From Fennellomyces sp. T-0311 (taxonomy: Eukaryota; Mucoromycota; Mucoromycetes; Mucorales; Lichtheimiaceae): DNA of 64,000 bases. The position numbers and the translations under genes are program-made. Positions 1-11,047 of the stretch are shown here, one piece after another; position 1 is the stretch's first letter, and each line of letters begins with the position of its first letter. The notes under the pieces are model-generated. The model was not told the DNA's origin, ran no database searches, and was given only the letters and a program-made list of their open reading frames with translations. The DNA lies in NCBI GenBank assembly GCA_025266875.1, contig JALLLT010000013.1:372001-436000 (forward strand). The letters run 5' to 3'.

Positions 1-498
1 CCGACGGTGACGATGCTGTAAAGGAGAAAAAAAAGAGTAAAAAGAAGGAGAAGAAGGAAGACAAGGACGCTTCCAAGTCCAAGAAACAGCGAAAGCATGC
101 TTGCGAAGAGCCTGTTGCCACAGTGGAAGAAAAAGTATGCGTAAGGATATATGTCTATCCAACTTTCTGACGGTCGTGATTAGCAGGAAAAGAAGCCTGA
201 ACCTAAGGAGGAAGAGCAACCGGCAGCAACAGGAGGATGGAATAACTGGGACAAGGCGACATTCGACGGCGACAACGAACAAAAGAACAAGTTCTTACGG
301 CTTTTGGGCGCTAAGAAAGCGAATAGCCAACAACCGGCAAAGAAGTCAAGCGGAGGAGGCTTGTATGGCTCACTGAGAAGTGCCATTGACGAGGACGAAA
401 AGCATCGTATATCGAACGACCTGGAGCGTCAATTCCAAGATGGTTTGCGGTTTAGAAAACAGCAGCAAATGGGTCGTCGCGGAGGATTGGGTAGTTGA
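1..498 (+). CDS. SMAP-domain (small acidic protein-like) nuclear protein, 3' part
   Basis: The 5' end lies outside the window. The visible reading frame is open from base 3, runs to a GT donor at 135 and resumes after an AG at 183 or 186 (both keep frame), ending in TGA at 496-498. The first exon is almost pure Lys/Glu (KKKSKKKEKKEDKD), a nuclear/nucleolar-type basic-acidic tail. The second exon holds the diagnostic block: NNWDKATFDGD, then NKFLRLLGAKKA, then a C-terminal helix DLERQFQDGLRFRKQQQ. That W...KFLRLLG(A/G)KK signature is the SMAP (small acidic protein-like) domain found at the C-terminus of several poorly characterised eukaryotic nuclear proteins. The molecular function is unknown. 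It is convergent with the next gene, 104 bp between stop codons. Confidence 0.75.
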
Positions 499-602
499 AC
501 GTAGTCGCATCACAATATCCACCATTATTTCATTGGGCATTTCATAACTCTAATGCGTGAAGCTCTTTATGCATTTAGTTGTATTATATTACATTAAAAT
601 GG

Positions 603-1633
603 TTAAGCAGACTTGGCGAGCTCTACAGAATTAAAAGAGGATACATTTAGCATAAGGCAACCATCATATACCATACTATTGCACTTACTCTCGACATCGG
701 AAACGGCCTGGTCCAAGATTTGCTGCTGGATGGAGGGATCCTGCAAATCCTTCTGGATCTTCTCGATCAAGTAAGCGGCCAATTGCTTCTGCTCACGCTC
801 ACGGATCTGAGCTTCGTGACGAACCCACGAATCAAGGGTGCTCTTGACTTCTTGGGCAACAGCAACTTGCTGCTTCAACTCGAAAGCCTCAGCCTCGACC
901 TTGGCGGTCTCACGGGACAATTCGAACAAAGCCTTGGTGACATCCACAAGGTCCTTCATCTCACCGACCTGGTCAATGCGCTCCTGAACGGCGGTCTTGT
1001 GTTCGGCACGAGCGTTGTTCAACACACTCTTGATACGCTGTTTTTACAGAAACACCACCAGAAAGCATTAACAACACTGTCTCACTGGCCCACGAGCTAT
1101 CATATTCACCTGGATATGTTCGTTGGCCATGTTGGTGTAGGGTTCACGGAGGTACTTCAACAAGACACCAAGCAAACCGGCGGAGGCGACCAAGACCAAG
1201 GTTTCCTCGTTCAAGATGTAAATCTCCTTGGAGATCAAGGCTGTAGCAGCACCACCGCCAATGGTCAAGTAAGCGGCCTTGGCAGCGATCGAGTCACCGG
1301 GAAGCGAGTCAAGGATAGACGACTTCTTGGGGGCTATTGGGTTATCCGCCTTAATATCGTCTTTCTCGGTATGTTCCTATTTTTCTGTGGTTACCTTCAG
1401 TCTCGGCGCTGTAGGCGCGAACACTAAGTAGACAAAAAAAGTTAAATTAAGCACAGGTCAGCATTATCTATAGACATACGCAGCAGCACCAGCGGTGCGA
1501 CGCGAAGCGTTCAACATGGCAGGACGAGCAGCGGCAACTAGACATATTCACGCGTGTTACTATGGCGAAATCTTGGTAATCAGTGTCATCTCGGCGTACC
1601 TGCAGCGCTCTTGGTCAGCAGTCTAAAGGCCAT
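603..1633 (-). CDS. ATP4: Mitochondrial F1Fo-ATP synthase subunit b (subunit 4)
   Basis: Peripheral-stalk subunit that ties the F1 head to the Fo membrane sector in the inner mitochondrial membrane. Phase-consistent splicing gives six exons: 1633-1600, 1537-1480, 1423-1395, 1333-1110, 1037-689 and 622-603, 237 aa in all. The N-terminus MAFRLLTKSAA followed by an Arg/Ala-rich stretch and RAYS is a matrix-targeting presequence with a likely processing site near RAYSA. Two hydrophobic segments follow (YLTIGGGAATALISKEIYIL and TLVLVASAGLLGVLLKYL), then a long charged helix (ERIDQVGEMKDLVDVTKALF) typical of the b-subunit stalk. The last exon adds only a few residues (LAKSA). The presequence exons are tiny, so a naive reading misses the true start. 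Family assignment is secure; exon ends are read from splice signals and phase. Confidence 0.93.
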
Positions 1634-2593
1634 TTTGGTCTGTAATTTTAAGAAGAAGGCCTTGATCAATTAACTTATATTTTAAATAATTCTTCTCACT
1701 CACATTTTTACAGTGGAAGTCGACTGGGGTCCACCGCTGCACAAAAAAAAGGTAGGCAGTATGTCATCGGTGTGACTGCTCTGAATTACAGCGGAGGTAA
1801 GCTGTCAACCAGGCGGGCCGCCATGCAACACCATGGCAATCAGGATATGTCATACTTAATTACTATGATATTTGCGAAATCTAGTGACACCATTTTCTGT
1901 TCAATTAAAGAACCATTGCTGATTCTAAGATAAATTCAAGCTTCCTATTGTATTCCTCGCTGTTTCCTAAGACTACCTATGAGGTACAGAAGCCAAAAGT
2001 AAATGAAAGTGCATAAATTAGAATAAAATGTATGGTGATGGATGGTACTTATAATTGTTATGGAACCTATAGCATTACGGGATCGAATATTTGATACATA
2101 TATGCTTCCCGCCGAATGCTGCCAATACGTATTGATGCTCGCGAACAAATTAATGCGTCTAGAGAACCTTTGTATATTTTAGGTGTAGATAATGTATACG
2201 TGTGCAGCTTCAAATATATACATAAAGAAAACCGTGAGTATCATTTGATGAGATTATTATAGATGGCCCTTTCACTCACACGTGGCTACAAAGTTGCTCT
2301 GGATTAGAGACCAGAAGAGACGCTCATGGTTTCTGGCTATGCGATTGTTGGTAAACATACAGAGAATATGTAAGTTAAAGCCAGTAGTAATTGGCCGTTT
2401 GTACAGGCGTGTTCGTACATAAACTTAGAACGGTATGGATAAACTTGCGTATGGCTAGGAGATCATTATTAAAAGTAGCATGTAAAGTGTGAATTGACTC
2501 CGCATTAAAACAAGCCCGAGTCAGAAAAGAAAACAGAATATAGTAAAGCATAAGCGTGACCGAAATGTCGAGAGTGTCCGTCAGTATGTCGCC
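1634..2593. other. Intergenic, no gene seen (ATP4 promoter side)
   Basis: AT-rich spacer upstream of ATP4. Short reading frames here (for example 1945-2148 on the minus strand) have no domain-like composition or splice partners. The 5' promoter of ATP4 must lie near 1640-1740; no clear element was recognised. Confidence 0.5.
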
Positions 2594-3349
2594 TTACGAG
2601 TACGTTCCAGGAATGTAGTAATGGAATGAAGCATTTAGCAAAAGAGGTAAAAATAAGCGGGATAGGATATTTATTATGTCTGCCTTTTTAATGAAGATTG
2701 CTGGTTGGGCGATATACACAAAGAGTTTTGAATGGCGTGAAAGCATACAAGGCGATAAAACGAACCGCTGGTGTAAGTTAGCGGTTGACTTCCTCCTTAT
2801 GAAGCGAGGAGTCAGTTCAGTAAATGAGAGATGAGTACACTTTCCACACACAAAAACTATTTCAAACTCGTGTGCACTTGTGATGGCGGGGGCCACTGTG
2901 GCAACGCTTTGTGTAAGCTCCTCGCATGATTGCTGGTGCTTTTGCTCTTGAAATCTGTATAGCTGCTGGGAGCGCAATTTCTGATAATGGGGTAGTTGCC
3001 ATATGCGTAGTTCTTGCGATTGTAATTGCTGTTGTAGCTCCAAAGTACGTTCGTTTAACGACGAATAATAGCCGAAATTTCGTTGCTGAATTCTCTTGAT
3101 AATGTTTTTGACCTCATCTACAGATAGGGAGAATCGTTCTTGCCTATTCAAATACGCTGTGCTCTGATCAAGCTCCGTAGGTGTCATCGCTGTGGACGAT
3201 GGAGCAGTTTGACTGACAGGAATACCAGAATGACTTTCGTAGCTCAGTCTATTTTTCAGCCATGGCGACGGCTCGGTTGTAGATCCTGCTGTGCAATGAA
3301 AAGCTCCAGAAGTTGCGGAATCATCGGGGTAGGTGAGCAAGTCGCTCAT
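2594..3349 (-). CDS. Hypothetical Gln-rich coiled-coil protein
   Basis: Not recognised. A 251-codon frame begins MSDLLTYPDDSATSG. Residues 1-65 are Ser/Thr/Pro-rich and probably disordered. Residues about 75-145 are Gln/Leu/Arg-rich (SVDEVKNIIKRIQQRN, then ELQQQLQSQELRIW and RFQEQKHQQS) and would form a coiled coil. The last about 90 residues (for example CGKCTHLSF) look less protein-like and may be intron or 3' UTR read-through. No domain could be named. The N-terminal two thirds have biased, non-random composition, which is the main reason to believe in a gene; gene ends and intron content are uncertain. Confidence 0.4.
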   Translation of the reverse strand: MSDLLTYPDDSATSGAFHCTAGSTTEPSPWLKNRLSYESHSGIPVSQTAPSSTAMTPTELDQSTAYLNRQERFSLSVDEVKNIIKRIQQRNFGYYSSLNERTLELQQQLQSQELRIWQLPHYQKLRSQQLYRFQEQKHQQSCEELTQSVATVAPAITSAHEFEIVFVCGKCTHLSFTELTPRFIRRKSTANLHQRFVLSPCMLSRHSKLFVYIAQPAIFIKKADIINILSRLFLPLLLNASFHYYIPGTYS

Positions 3350-4258
3350 ACATAACGGGGGACATGTTTTGTGTAAATATGCGGCGGCATGGAGGGTGCT
3401 TGTATGCGACTCTGGTTCGAAACTATATTGGTTTAATGGACATGCGTCGACTGCGTTGGAGAATCCATAGTGATAATATGTAGAATGTATTAAAATATGA
3501 TTACCAGGCTTTTATACAGAGTCTGTTTTTTTGTGAAACTTCCTAATCCTCATCAGCTGTGCAGGACGATGCAACACATGGCATTTTGGATGCCTTTTCA
3601 GTTGGCACCGCGCTGATCATCGTTTAAAATGGAGAAGAATTTATGGATATTAGAAACGGCACATACGAATGCATGACATATTCGTGGTACGTACAGAAGA
3701 AACAAGTCCTTGTACCACAAACACTGTAAAAAATCCTAGTGCAAAGTAGTGCGACGCTACTATAAAATTATACAAAGTCTTGTAAAATCGTGTGGAAACT
3801 GCCATTTTACAAGAAAAACTTTTTACAGTGAAATACAAGCACTTGGACATGATCAACCGCGGTCGGTTTTGACTGCTGCATGTCTTTTCTAATAGGTTCC
3901 TTAGTTTATCAACTTCGTTCGAGCATTGGTTGACGCGTAATATATACTGAAAATCGATTCTGCACATAAAAAGACTAATAGCAATCAGAGGAACAGATAT
4001 GAACATCACGGCGCCTACTTTATTAAAAAGTCGGGACTCGTCTTCTGGTACTTATTCCATAGACGGACGCCGCTTTCTCTTATTATAGTCTATAATACAT
4101 TAAAATAAAGCATCCACAACGATACACAGTTGCTTATAGATAGAGGACATGGTCGATGTTAGTCCCATTTATCCTTTTAATAATAATACGAGAGTACTTT
4201 TTCATGTTCTGATCCAAAATGCATCAGTAGCCGCAGCATGGGACAGGTCTCGAGCCAG
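3350..4258. other. Spacer with one weak minus-strand ORF
   Basis: The stretch 3650-4009 (minus) can encode 119 aa with a hydrophobic start (MMFISVPLIAISLFM) and a charged segment EVDKLRNLLEKTC, which could be an exon of a small membrane protein. No partner exons or homology could be recognised, so it is not called as a gene. The rest looks non-coding. Confidence 0.3.
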
Positions 4259-4968
4259 TTACTCGGGCTTAATGAAACCTCTTTCTGCGGGCTGTTTCTG
4301 ATGCGATGGTTTCGACTTCTTGCTACTACCTGCATTCCCATTTTGTTTCGAAGAGGGACGATTTCGTTTCTTCCCTTGCTGCTGTAATCGATCTCGCATC
4401 ATATTCAAAGTTTCTTGCTCATCCAACTCGGCTCGTCGGTCGCGAGCTTCCTGTTTCTCGTCCTCTTTCCTCCGTGCCGCTTCGGCCTCGGCTTCCTGAA
4501 TAATTTGACTGTTGCTTAGCTAATCGAATCCGTAGTATCACGTGTCGCATGTACCTCTGTCACTTTGTTGAATTCTTTGAATGACTGTCGTCCTGAGGAG
4601 GCTGGTTGGGTGAAGGCGAGATAGCTGGGCTGATAGTCGACCTGTATGTTTCTTGCAAATAATAATAATAATAATAATAATAATGATACGCGTTAACACT
4701 AGGTCAGAACATCGGCAACGATATATACATACGATTTTTGTACTTCGTCAGTCTCATACTCCAACACCCATTCCGATTCAGTAATGATCCGTTTGCGCTC
4801 TTTCTCTAATTCCTCCTGTTGTTCTTTTTCCAGCGATCGTTGCATGAACTATGATCCTTGTCTTTAGCAACAGTGCATTGATCCTTATAGGAAAGGCATT
4901 ACCTTCATGCCGAGCAACCTGCTGGAGGGCTTCTTGCCTGTGCGCTTAATGGAAGTCTTGTCAGCCAT
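4259..4968 (-). CDS. MPP6: M-phase phosphoprotein 6 family, nuclear exosome cofactor
   Basis: MPP6 proteins bind the nuclear RNA exosome (Rrp6/Mtr4) and pre-rRNA, supporting 5.8S maturation and RNA surveillance. Four exons join in phase. Exon 1 (4968-4903) encodes exactly 22 residues ending SSRLLGMK. Exon 2 begins FMQRSLEKEQQEELEKE and contains ITESEWVLEYE. Exon 3 carries GRQSFKEFNKVTE. Exon 4 is a charged tail rich in Lys/Arg/Glu ending ERGFIKPE. The LLxMKFMQR block, the E-x-W-x-L segment and the GR-x-SF-x-x-FN motif are the conserved landmarks of the family (compare human MPHOSPH6). The basic tail fits RNA binding. The second intron contains an (AAT)9 microsatellite. Assignment rests on motif order rather than a search. 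Confidence 0.87.
4658..4684. repeat. (AAT)9 microsatellite in an MPP6 intron
   Basis: Nine uninterrupted AAT units lie inside the intron between MPP6 exons 2 and 3. Likely length-polymorphic; no effect on coding sequence. Confidence 0.9.
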
Positions 4969-5071
4969 AATAAAAGAGTGAAAAGGAAAGACGTGACTTC
5001 AGTGAAACAGTGGCATATAAAAATGTATCGATCAAAAAAAGTCAGACATTTTGGTCCCTTTTCCTTGTTCC

Positions 5072-5607
5072 ATGGTTCAGCAGCAGTATGTACATAAACC
5101 CAAAAAGTCACCGTGCAGTGACTGAACAGGACAAAAAGGCTTGTCTTGACCTCCGTGTTAGAGTTTTTGTCAAGGAACAGGGCTTTCTCTTAACCACTTA
5201 GACCGAGTAATGACCTTCACCATGACAACTAGATCGCCATTAACTCACTCCTCATAGAGATAGACACCAGGATGCTTGCCAGTGGCTAGCGACTTGCGAA
5301 CTCGCCGGATCCAAGGAAAGAGCGCCAGTAGGCACCGTGAGACTGCTCGAAGGGGAAAACGGAGCAGCACAACTGGGCCGTTTGGCAGTTCTTTCGGATG
5401 CCCGCGGCATGGCACTTGGTCGAAAACTGGTCATTGTTTTTCTTCAAGAGGCCAGAAGGATGGGACTCACATCCACCTTTTTAGAGGACAAGTGGATAAG
5501 CGTGAATTTTACGAGAAGGTTGGATTCCTCGTGGAAAAGGGCGGCGAGGTACCTTACCAGTCTATGGAGCGTCGCATTACAAGATGTGAAACCGATCTAT
5601 ACAGTAA
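5072..5607 (+). pseudogene. Decayed GNAT N-acetyltransferase, tandem copy of 6781-7316
   Basis: This aligns end to end with the intact GNAT gene 1.2 kb downstream, including the same intron position with its donor just after ACCGA. Shared protein stretches include CLDLRVRVFVKEQ in exon 1 and LGRLAVLSDARGMALGRKLV in exon 2 (the acetyl-CoA-binding region). Three lesions are visible against the intact copy: two extra bases just after the start codon (though an in-frame ATG at 5089 could bypass this), an in-frame TAG at 5199-5201 before the intron, and loss of one base near 5485 that moves the FYEKVGF region out of frame. The final residues have also drifted. It is therefore almost certainly non-functional as an acetyltransferase, although the central block remains open. 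Confidence 0.85.
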
Positions 5608-6780
5608 TTTTAGACGCTACCGTTTTGTATATACATCATATAACCATCTAGAATTGAAAATAGTACTATTTAGAAGACCCTCATTGTATAATATACCATT
5701 GGTCTTCACTCACTGCTGTCAATCTATATGTTATCACGGCTAGTAGGGTTATATCTGTTGAACTGGGTACCTACTTTCAACTAAACTCACGTCATGAGCC
5801 AGAGAGGCAAAAAAAAAAAAAATAGATCTCGACTGGGATTCACTGCGATCGGAAGGTCCATGCGCGGTGAGTCATTTTGCTTGCGGGTTGGTTACACATC
5901 TGATAAAAAGTGGCTGCACTGAAAGTGGCGCACGGGCGTGTTCCAGAGCCTTGTCCCCGTTCTTGCCATGCTCCGAGAATGCTGCGTGACCATGCCATGA
6001 CATGATCAAAAGAAGTTCACATTGAAAAAACTATCTTGACATTCGCCAAACTGTACAATAAAGTATAAACTGTATTTTAAAATTGCATCATCGGCGTACT
6101 TTTTCCAAAGATACATCCCATAACGGGTATGCTGGTATTCAGCAACAGCTTCAATTCCAAACATAACTTGCGCTTTTTTGCATAATTTTTATGGCACCGT
6201 CCTCTATTGATGCGACCAGTCGATTATATAGACACAGGAAACTCACCATTACCATAACTATCGTCGGCACGAAGCACCGTTAAGTATGTTTGGTGGGTGA
6301 GCTATGTTGGATCATGATTTTCCTCTTTTGACTTGACCTCCAGGATCCCCAACGATTTAACAAAGGAGCATCTGTTTAAACAATGCTACTTTGAGTCGCA
6401 ACAAGATATCATTACAATGTGTAATAAAAAGCGAGGCATCTAGTACAGAAGCCGTATATATATATATATATAGCGTTCTTTGACTTGTCATGTCCATCCC
6501 TGCTTTTCCAACAATGTTTTACCGGAAAAAGTGGGACAAGTAAATAGCTCCAGATCAAAATGTTCGTCTATCCTTAAACATTGCTTCAAGCAGTATATCT
6601 TCTTACTGTCCCACACCATGTTCCACCATATCTCTAGCAAACTTTATTGTTTTTGTCATTTCCGTAGTTGATACGAAACCAGGAACGGCCTACTAAAATA
6701 ACTACTCCGAATTCCTCCATTCAGGAAAAATATCTGTCATACCTGAAGAAACGGCACCGTTTTTAGTCAAACACCTTTCC
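5608..6780. other. Spacer between GNAT copies
   Basis: No gene seen. It contains a (TA)n tract at about 6455-6472 and short homopurine runs. The 190-nt frame at 6480-6671 shows no domain. The functional promoter of the intact GNAT copy should lie in the last few hundred bases. Confidence 0.5.
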
Positions 6781-7316
6781 ATGGTTGCGCAGTATATGAA
6801 CCCAGAGATTCATCGTGCCGTGCGCGATGAAGACGTACAAAAATGCTTGGACGTTCGGGTCAAAGTGTTTGTCGATGAGCAAAAGTACCCTCTGCACACG
6901 GAGACCGATGAGTAATGACCTTTCAAAAACCATGGCAACGAGATCACTAACTTGTTCTTTATAGCCATAAATATCCTGATAATGTCCAGTGGTTAGCTAC
7001 TTGCGAACGTGCTGATACTAAGGAAAGAGTGCCCGTAGGCGTGATAAGACTACTTGTGAAGGAAAACGGAGTGGCGAAACTTGGCCGTTTGGCCGTTCTC
7101 TCGGATGCTCGTGGCATGCAGCTCGGTCGAAAGTTGGTTCTTGCTTTTATTGAAGGAGCTAAAGAAATGGGATACTCGTCGATTGTTTTAGAGGCACAAA
7201 TCGATAAGCGCGGCTTTTATGAAAAGCTTGGATTTGTCGTTGAGAAGGGCGACGAGGAACCTTATCCGGTTGATGGTACCCCTCATGTCAAGATGTGGAT
7301 GCGATCTCTTGAATAG
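6781..7316 (+). CDS. GNAT family N-acetyltransferase
   Basis: Transfers acetyl from acetyl-CoA to an amine; the substrate cannot be read from sequence. Exons 6781-6911 and 6965-7316 join in phase 2 across a 53-nt intron to give 160 aa. N-terminal MNPEIHRAV leads to CLDVRVKVFVDEQ, the strand-helix start of the GNAT fold with the Arg/Phe/Val pattern of ElaA/Pho-type acetyltransferases. Motif A is LGRLAVLSDARGMQLGRKLV, carrying the Gly/Arg pyrophosphate loop (R-x-x-Q-x-G-R-K), and motif B is FYEKLGFVVEK, the usual FYxKxGF block. It ends VKMWMRSLE. Length is normal for a single-domain GNAT. The upstream neighbour is a broken tandem copy, so this is the retained member of a duplication. Confidence 0.87.
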
Positions 7317-7672
7317 ACCGGTTATGTATACTCTATTCTGTACTATATAGCCATGTAGAACTAGACTTTAAATGCACTACTTGTACTATTAAATTAGAGC
7401 AGGAACGCTCGCTTACCAACCAACTAGTCATGCCGCCGATCTTGTTTGTTGCCAGATGGTTGCCAAGTTGCATATCCAGTTGTATAAGCTTACATGACGC
7501 AGAGAGGTAGTTATACTCATAAATCACTCCCCTTTTGCTTTAGGTTGGGTAACATTATGCTGCTTAGTGCAGATCAGCCCAAGTTCTTTGTTTGATAAGC
7601 AGTACTCGATAATTCGGGTCCAGAAATATTTAAAATGTGGCAGTGCCGCATGGACTTTCTGACTTGCGTACG
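7317..7672. other. Short spacer, GNAT 3' side and CDC16 promoter
   Basis: No gene seen. The CDC16 frame is closed by a stop at 7631-7633, so the CDC16 start is taken as the ATG at 7673. Confidence 0.5.
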
Positions 7673-10529
7673 ATGCAATCGCGAAATCACTCCCGTGCTT
7701 CACCTTTACGTGGAGATTCGTTTGAGCTGTCGTCACCCACCTCACGACTACCTGCCAGTAGTCCTGGCGATGGACACATGTCGTTCCTGAGGGGAATATC
7801 CGTTTCACCAATCACACGCAATCACAACAGCGGGATGCATTCCATTCTAAGTGATCCACCCGAATCCCCACCGCATTTAAACTCTTTTACAGCACGCACA
7901 CGACCAGATATCTCTCAATTAACGGAAGCCAACTCGATATTCTCCCATCGTCTTCTCGGATCGCCTGTACGGACGCCCCGAGGTCTTTTACAAGAAGTGT
8001 CCTATCGCGCCGAATATTCACGCGAAGATCGCTTACGCATTCTACGACACGATGCTGCCCAACAACATCTCAACAAAGCTGCGACATTCTTCGCCGAAAA
8101 ACTGACGGTGCTCTCTGGTAGAATGAGTTTCTTGACGCTCTGGGGTTGTCCACACACTAACTTTTGCAGACGGATTAGACGACACCAACGACGTATACTT
8201 CCTTGCGCAAGCGTATTATCATTCGCAAGAATACGAGAGGGCATTGGATTTGCTCAATAAGAAAAAGACGCTGAACAAAAGCGTTCAATGCCGGTACCTG
8301 GCTGGACTGTGTGCTGTAGGTACCTGATTTTCACTGTCAAGATTAACACACTAAACGGCCCACAGATTGGCCTGGAAAACTGGCGCGACGCTTTGGATTA
8401 TCTCGGCCCCGAAAATCCATTCGCCGATAAAGGAGCCCATCTTTTGATCTACGACGACTCGATACGACCTGGTCGTGGCATTGCCGATACGAAGCATGAC
8501 GGAACAGCCGATGGTCTAATTAAGGCAAAATACTCTTAAAGAAGAAAAGGCTGCATGTTTCTGACTTTATCATCCAGCTAGAATCCATGATGTGCTATGC
8601 ACGAGGAAACGCGTATCTGCAGTTGAAAGAGATCGAAAGGGCAAAAAGCTGCTTCAAGGAAGCTTTGCGCGTCGACGTGAAATGCTACGATGTAAGTCCG
8701 ATTTATGCGTGTAATGTGAATTTCATGCGAAGACCTTTCTTAGGCTCTCGACGCGTTAATCCAGTACAATATGCTAGAAGAAAAACATGGTAAGTTTTTC
8801 GAAAGGCTATGCATCATGTTTCAGCTCTAACAATAATTCAAAGAGTGGGAATTCATCATGACTTTGCCCTACGATGAGCATTGCGGATCTGACTCGGATC
8901 TATTCCGCTCGTTATACATGCTTCAACTGAAAAGAGTACGTGCTTTTGTTCGATATCTTCAGCTGGTTCGTCTAATCAACATAAATGCAGTATTCACACA
9001 CTGCAGATATACAACTGGCACAGAAGCATGCAGAGCTGGATCACAAGTTGAAGCAGAGCCTCGATGTCATGCACAGCACAGCAAGGACGCTGCTAGCGGA
9101 ATGCAATTACGAAGAATGTTTGAGAATATGTCAAGAGTACGTTTCGCCGAGTGAGACGTAAGTGTGACACGTTACTGACCATACTTGCCCCGAGCAGGAT
9201 TCGGAAAGAAGATACTCTCTATACAAAAGCAATACCTACCTACATCACATGCTTATACGAGTTGCACATGAAAGATGAGCTTTACACACTTGCCCAGGAA
9301 TTGGTGGATCGGCTGAATGACAAGGCAGTAACATGGCACGCTGTTGGAATGTACTATCTATACATTGAAAAATATCCAGATGCGCGTCGCTATTTCAGGT
9401 AGGAGGATACGCAATGAACGATTCCAATTGCTAATAGACATGAAGTCAAGCAACGGCGATTGACCAATATTTTGAAGATTCTTGGCTTGGATATGGGCAC
9501 GCTTTTGCAGCGGAAAAGGATCATGATCAGGCCATAAGCGCATATATAACATGCAGCAGACTGATACCTGGGTATGTTTCTGTTCACATAGCAATGACAT
9601 CAAATGTTAACGACCAAAGAAGATCGCACCTTCCTTACATGTACGTTGGAGTTCAATACATGGAGCAAAACATGCTGGATGCCGGTTATGATTACTTTAA
9701 GAAAAGCGCAGGAAAGTGCGCCAGCGATCCGTTCCTATATAACGAAATAGCTGCGTATTACTATCAGAAGCAACAGTGAGTTTATTTTGTCGATTCATAC
9801 CAACTTGTGCCAACACGGACTAGGTATCAACCGGCGCTTGACAATTTGCGGAAGGCACTGAAACTAGCCAATGGTCGCCAGAGCCAACGCAGCAATCTCT
9901 GGGAAAAGCTTTGGGCCAACTTTGGTCATGTGTACCGACGGATGAGGTATGAGTACGAACCCATATGTCGAAATGACATTGCCCTAACAAATCATACACC
10001 ACCTTTAAGAAAATACGACCGCGCGCTGAAATGTTACCGGCTTGCGCTCGACAAGAATCCACAAAACTCTGATGTCCATGCTGCCATTGGGTTAATATAC
10101 CATTTGCAAGGAAAGCTGGGCAAGGCACTTATTGAGTACAACAAGGCAAGTCCATGTTCCACAACATTGGAAGCGTAAGCATTAACTTATATGCTACAGG
10201 GTCTTCGCAATCCAAAATCAGACAATATCGTTCGAGAGTTAATCGAAAAGGCATTGCAAAGCACAGCCATCGCGCCGTTTGAAAGAACCGATGAATTCGA
10301 TAACCTATTCAATCTGCGCAACGCGAACGACATGCTGGCAAGTTACGTCAACGAGGAATTGGCAGAACTAGAACCTGATAGCGAGAACCTTGATGAGCAC
10401 TCAACAAGTCAGCATTCAGTGCTTTCCATCCATGACGTTGGCAACGAATCTATGGTTAAAGAAGATGAAGGAGATCTGTCACCCGAGGAAGATCCACGCC
10501 CCAATATTTCTTCAAGAGACTGGCTGTAA
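7673..10529 (+). CDS. CDC16: Anaphase-promoting complex TPR subunit Cdc16/APC6
   Basis: Scaffold TPR subunit of the APC/C ubiquitin ligase that drives mitotic exit. Multiple exons with short introns join in phase. The N-terminal about 130 aa are Ser/Pro-rich (SSPTSRLPASSP) and likely a regulated disordered tail. A helical start EYSREDRLRILRHDAAQQH follows, then TPR units beginning VYFLAQAYYHSQEYERAL and CRYLAGLCA. A family-typical block KSCFKEALRVDVKCYDALDA precedes WEFIMTLPYDEH. Later repeats include KALKLANGRQSQRSNLWEKL and YRLALDKNPQNSDVHAAIG. After the TPRs comes an acidic tail (ELEPDSENLDEH) ending SSRDWL. The internal landmark W-E-F-x-x-x-LPY separates Cdc16 from its relatives Cdc27 and Cdc23. 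The first in-frame ATG (7673) was taken as start. Confidence 0.92.
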
Positions 10530-11047
10530 ATAATATAACACGTCCATTTTTCCCATCTGTATCACAGAATATGACTGGCTCATTTGCTCTTGATATGTAC
10601 ATATGTTTGCGTTAAAGAAAATAAACTTACACCCCTCATATAGCAGGCTTCTTTCCCATAAGCTAGTCCGCGAGCATGGCGCCATTTGTTTGTTTGTTGG
10701 TGATGACATGCACATGATGTGATCTAGCCTAATCAAAATTAGGCGTGTTCAAAGGTACTTCGTAGGAACTTTAATCGATTTTAGACTTGCGGGACGTGTA
10801 TTGAGTCGTTTACGGTCATGTACACACTATTTGTAATTCGCACAACGAGAGACTTGTCAAACGAAACGAACCGAGGCTTTTAATTATTCGAGACAATGAT
10901 TAAACCACATATTTTCAAAATAATTAATATTTCTGCGTAAGCTATCTACATATGTAATACATACAAACAATGAAGAGGCCTTCCTACCAATTTCACTAAT
11001 TCTTGAATAGAAGGTACGCGCCAGTATTCTGTCATACAACGCGTTTT
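10530..11047. other. Convergent 3' spacer, CDC16 / phosphotransferase
   Basis: AT-rich spacer between two stop codons. AAATAA at about 10617-10623 is a plausible polyadenylation signal for CDC16. No gene seen. Confidence 0.5.

Noticed and set aside
720..1427. 235-aa plus-strand frame
   Set aside because: It is exactly antisense to the ATP4 exons; its Leu/Gly-rich composition follows from the codon pattern of the real gene.
3650..4009. 119-aa minus-strand frame with hydrophobic start
   Set aside because: No partner exons, no recognisable domain, AT-driven hydrophobicity; kept only as a note in the spacer entry.
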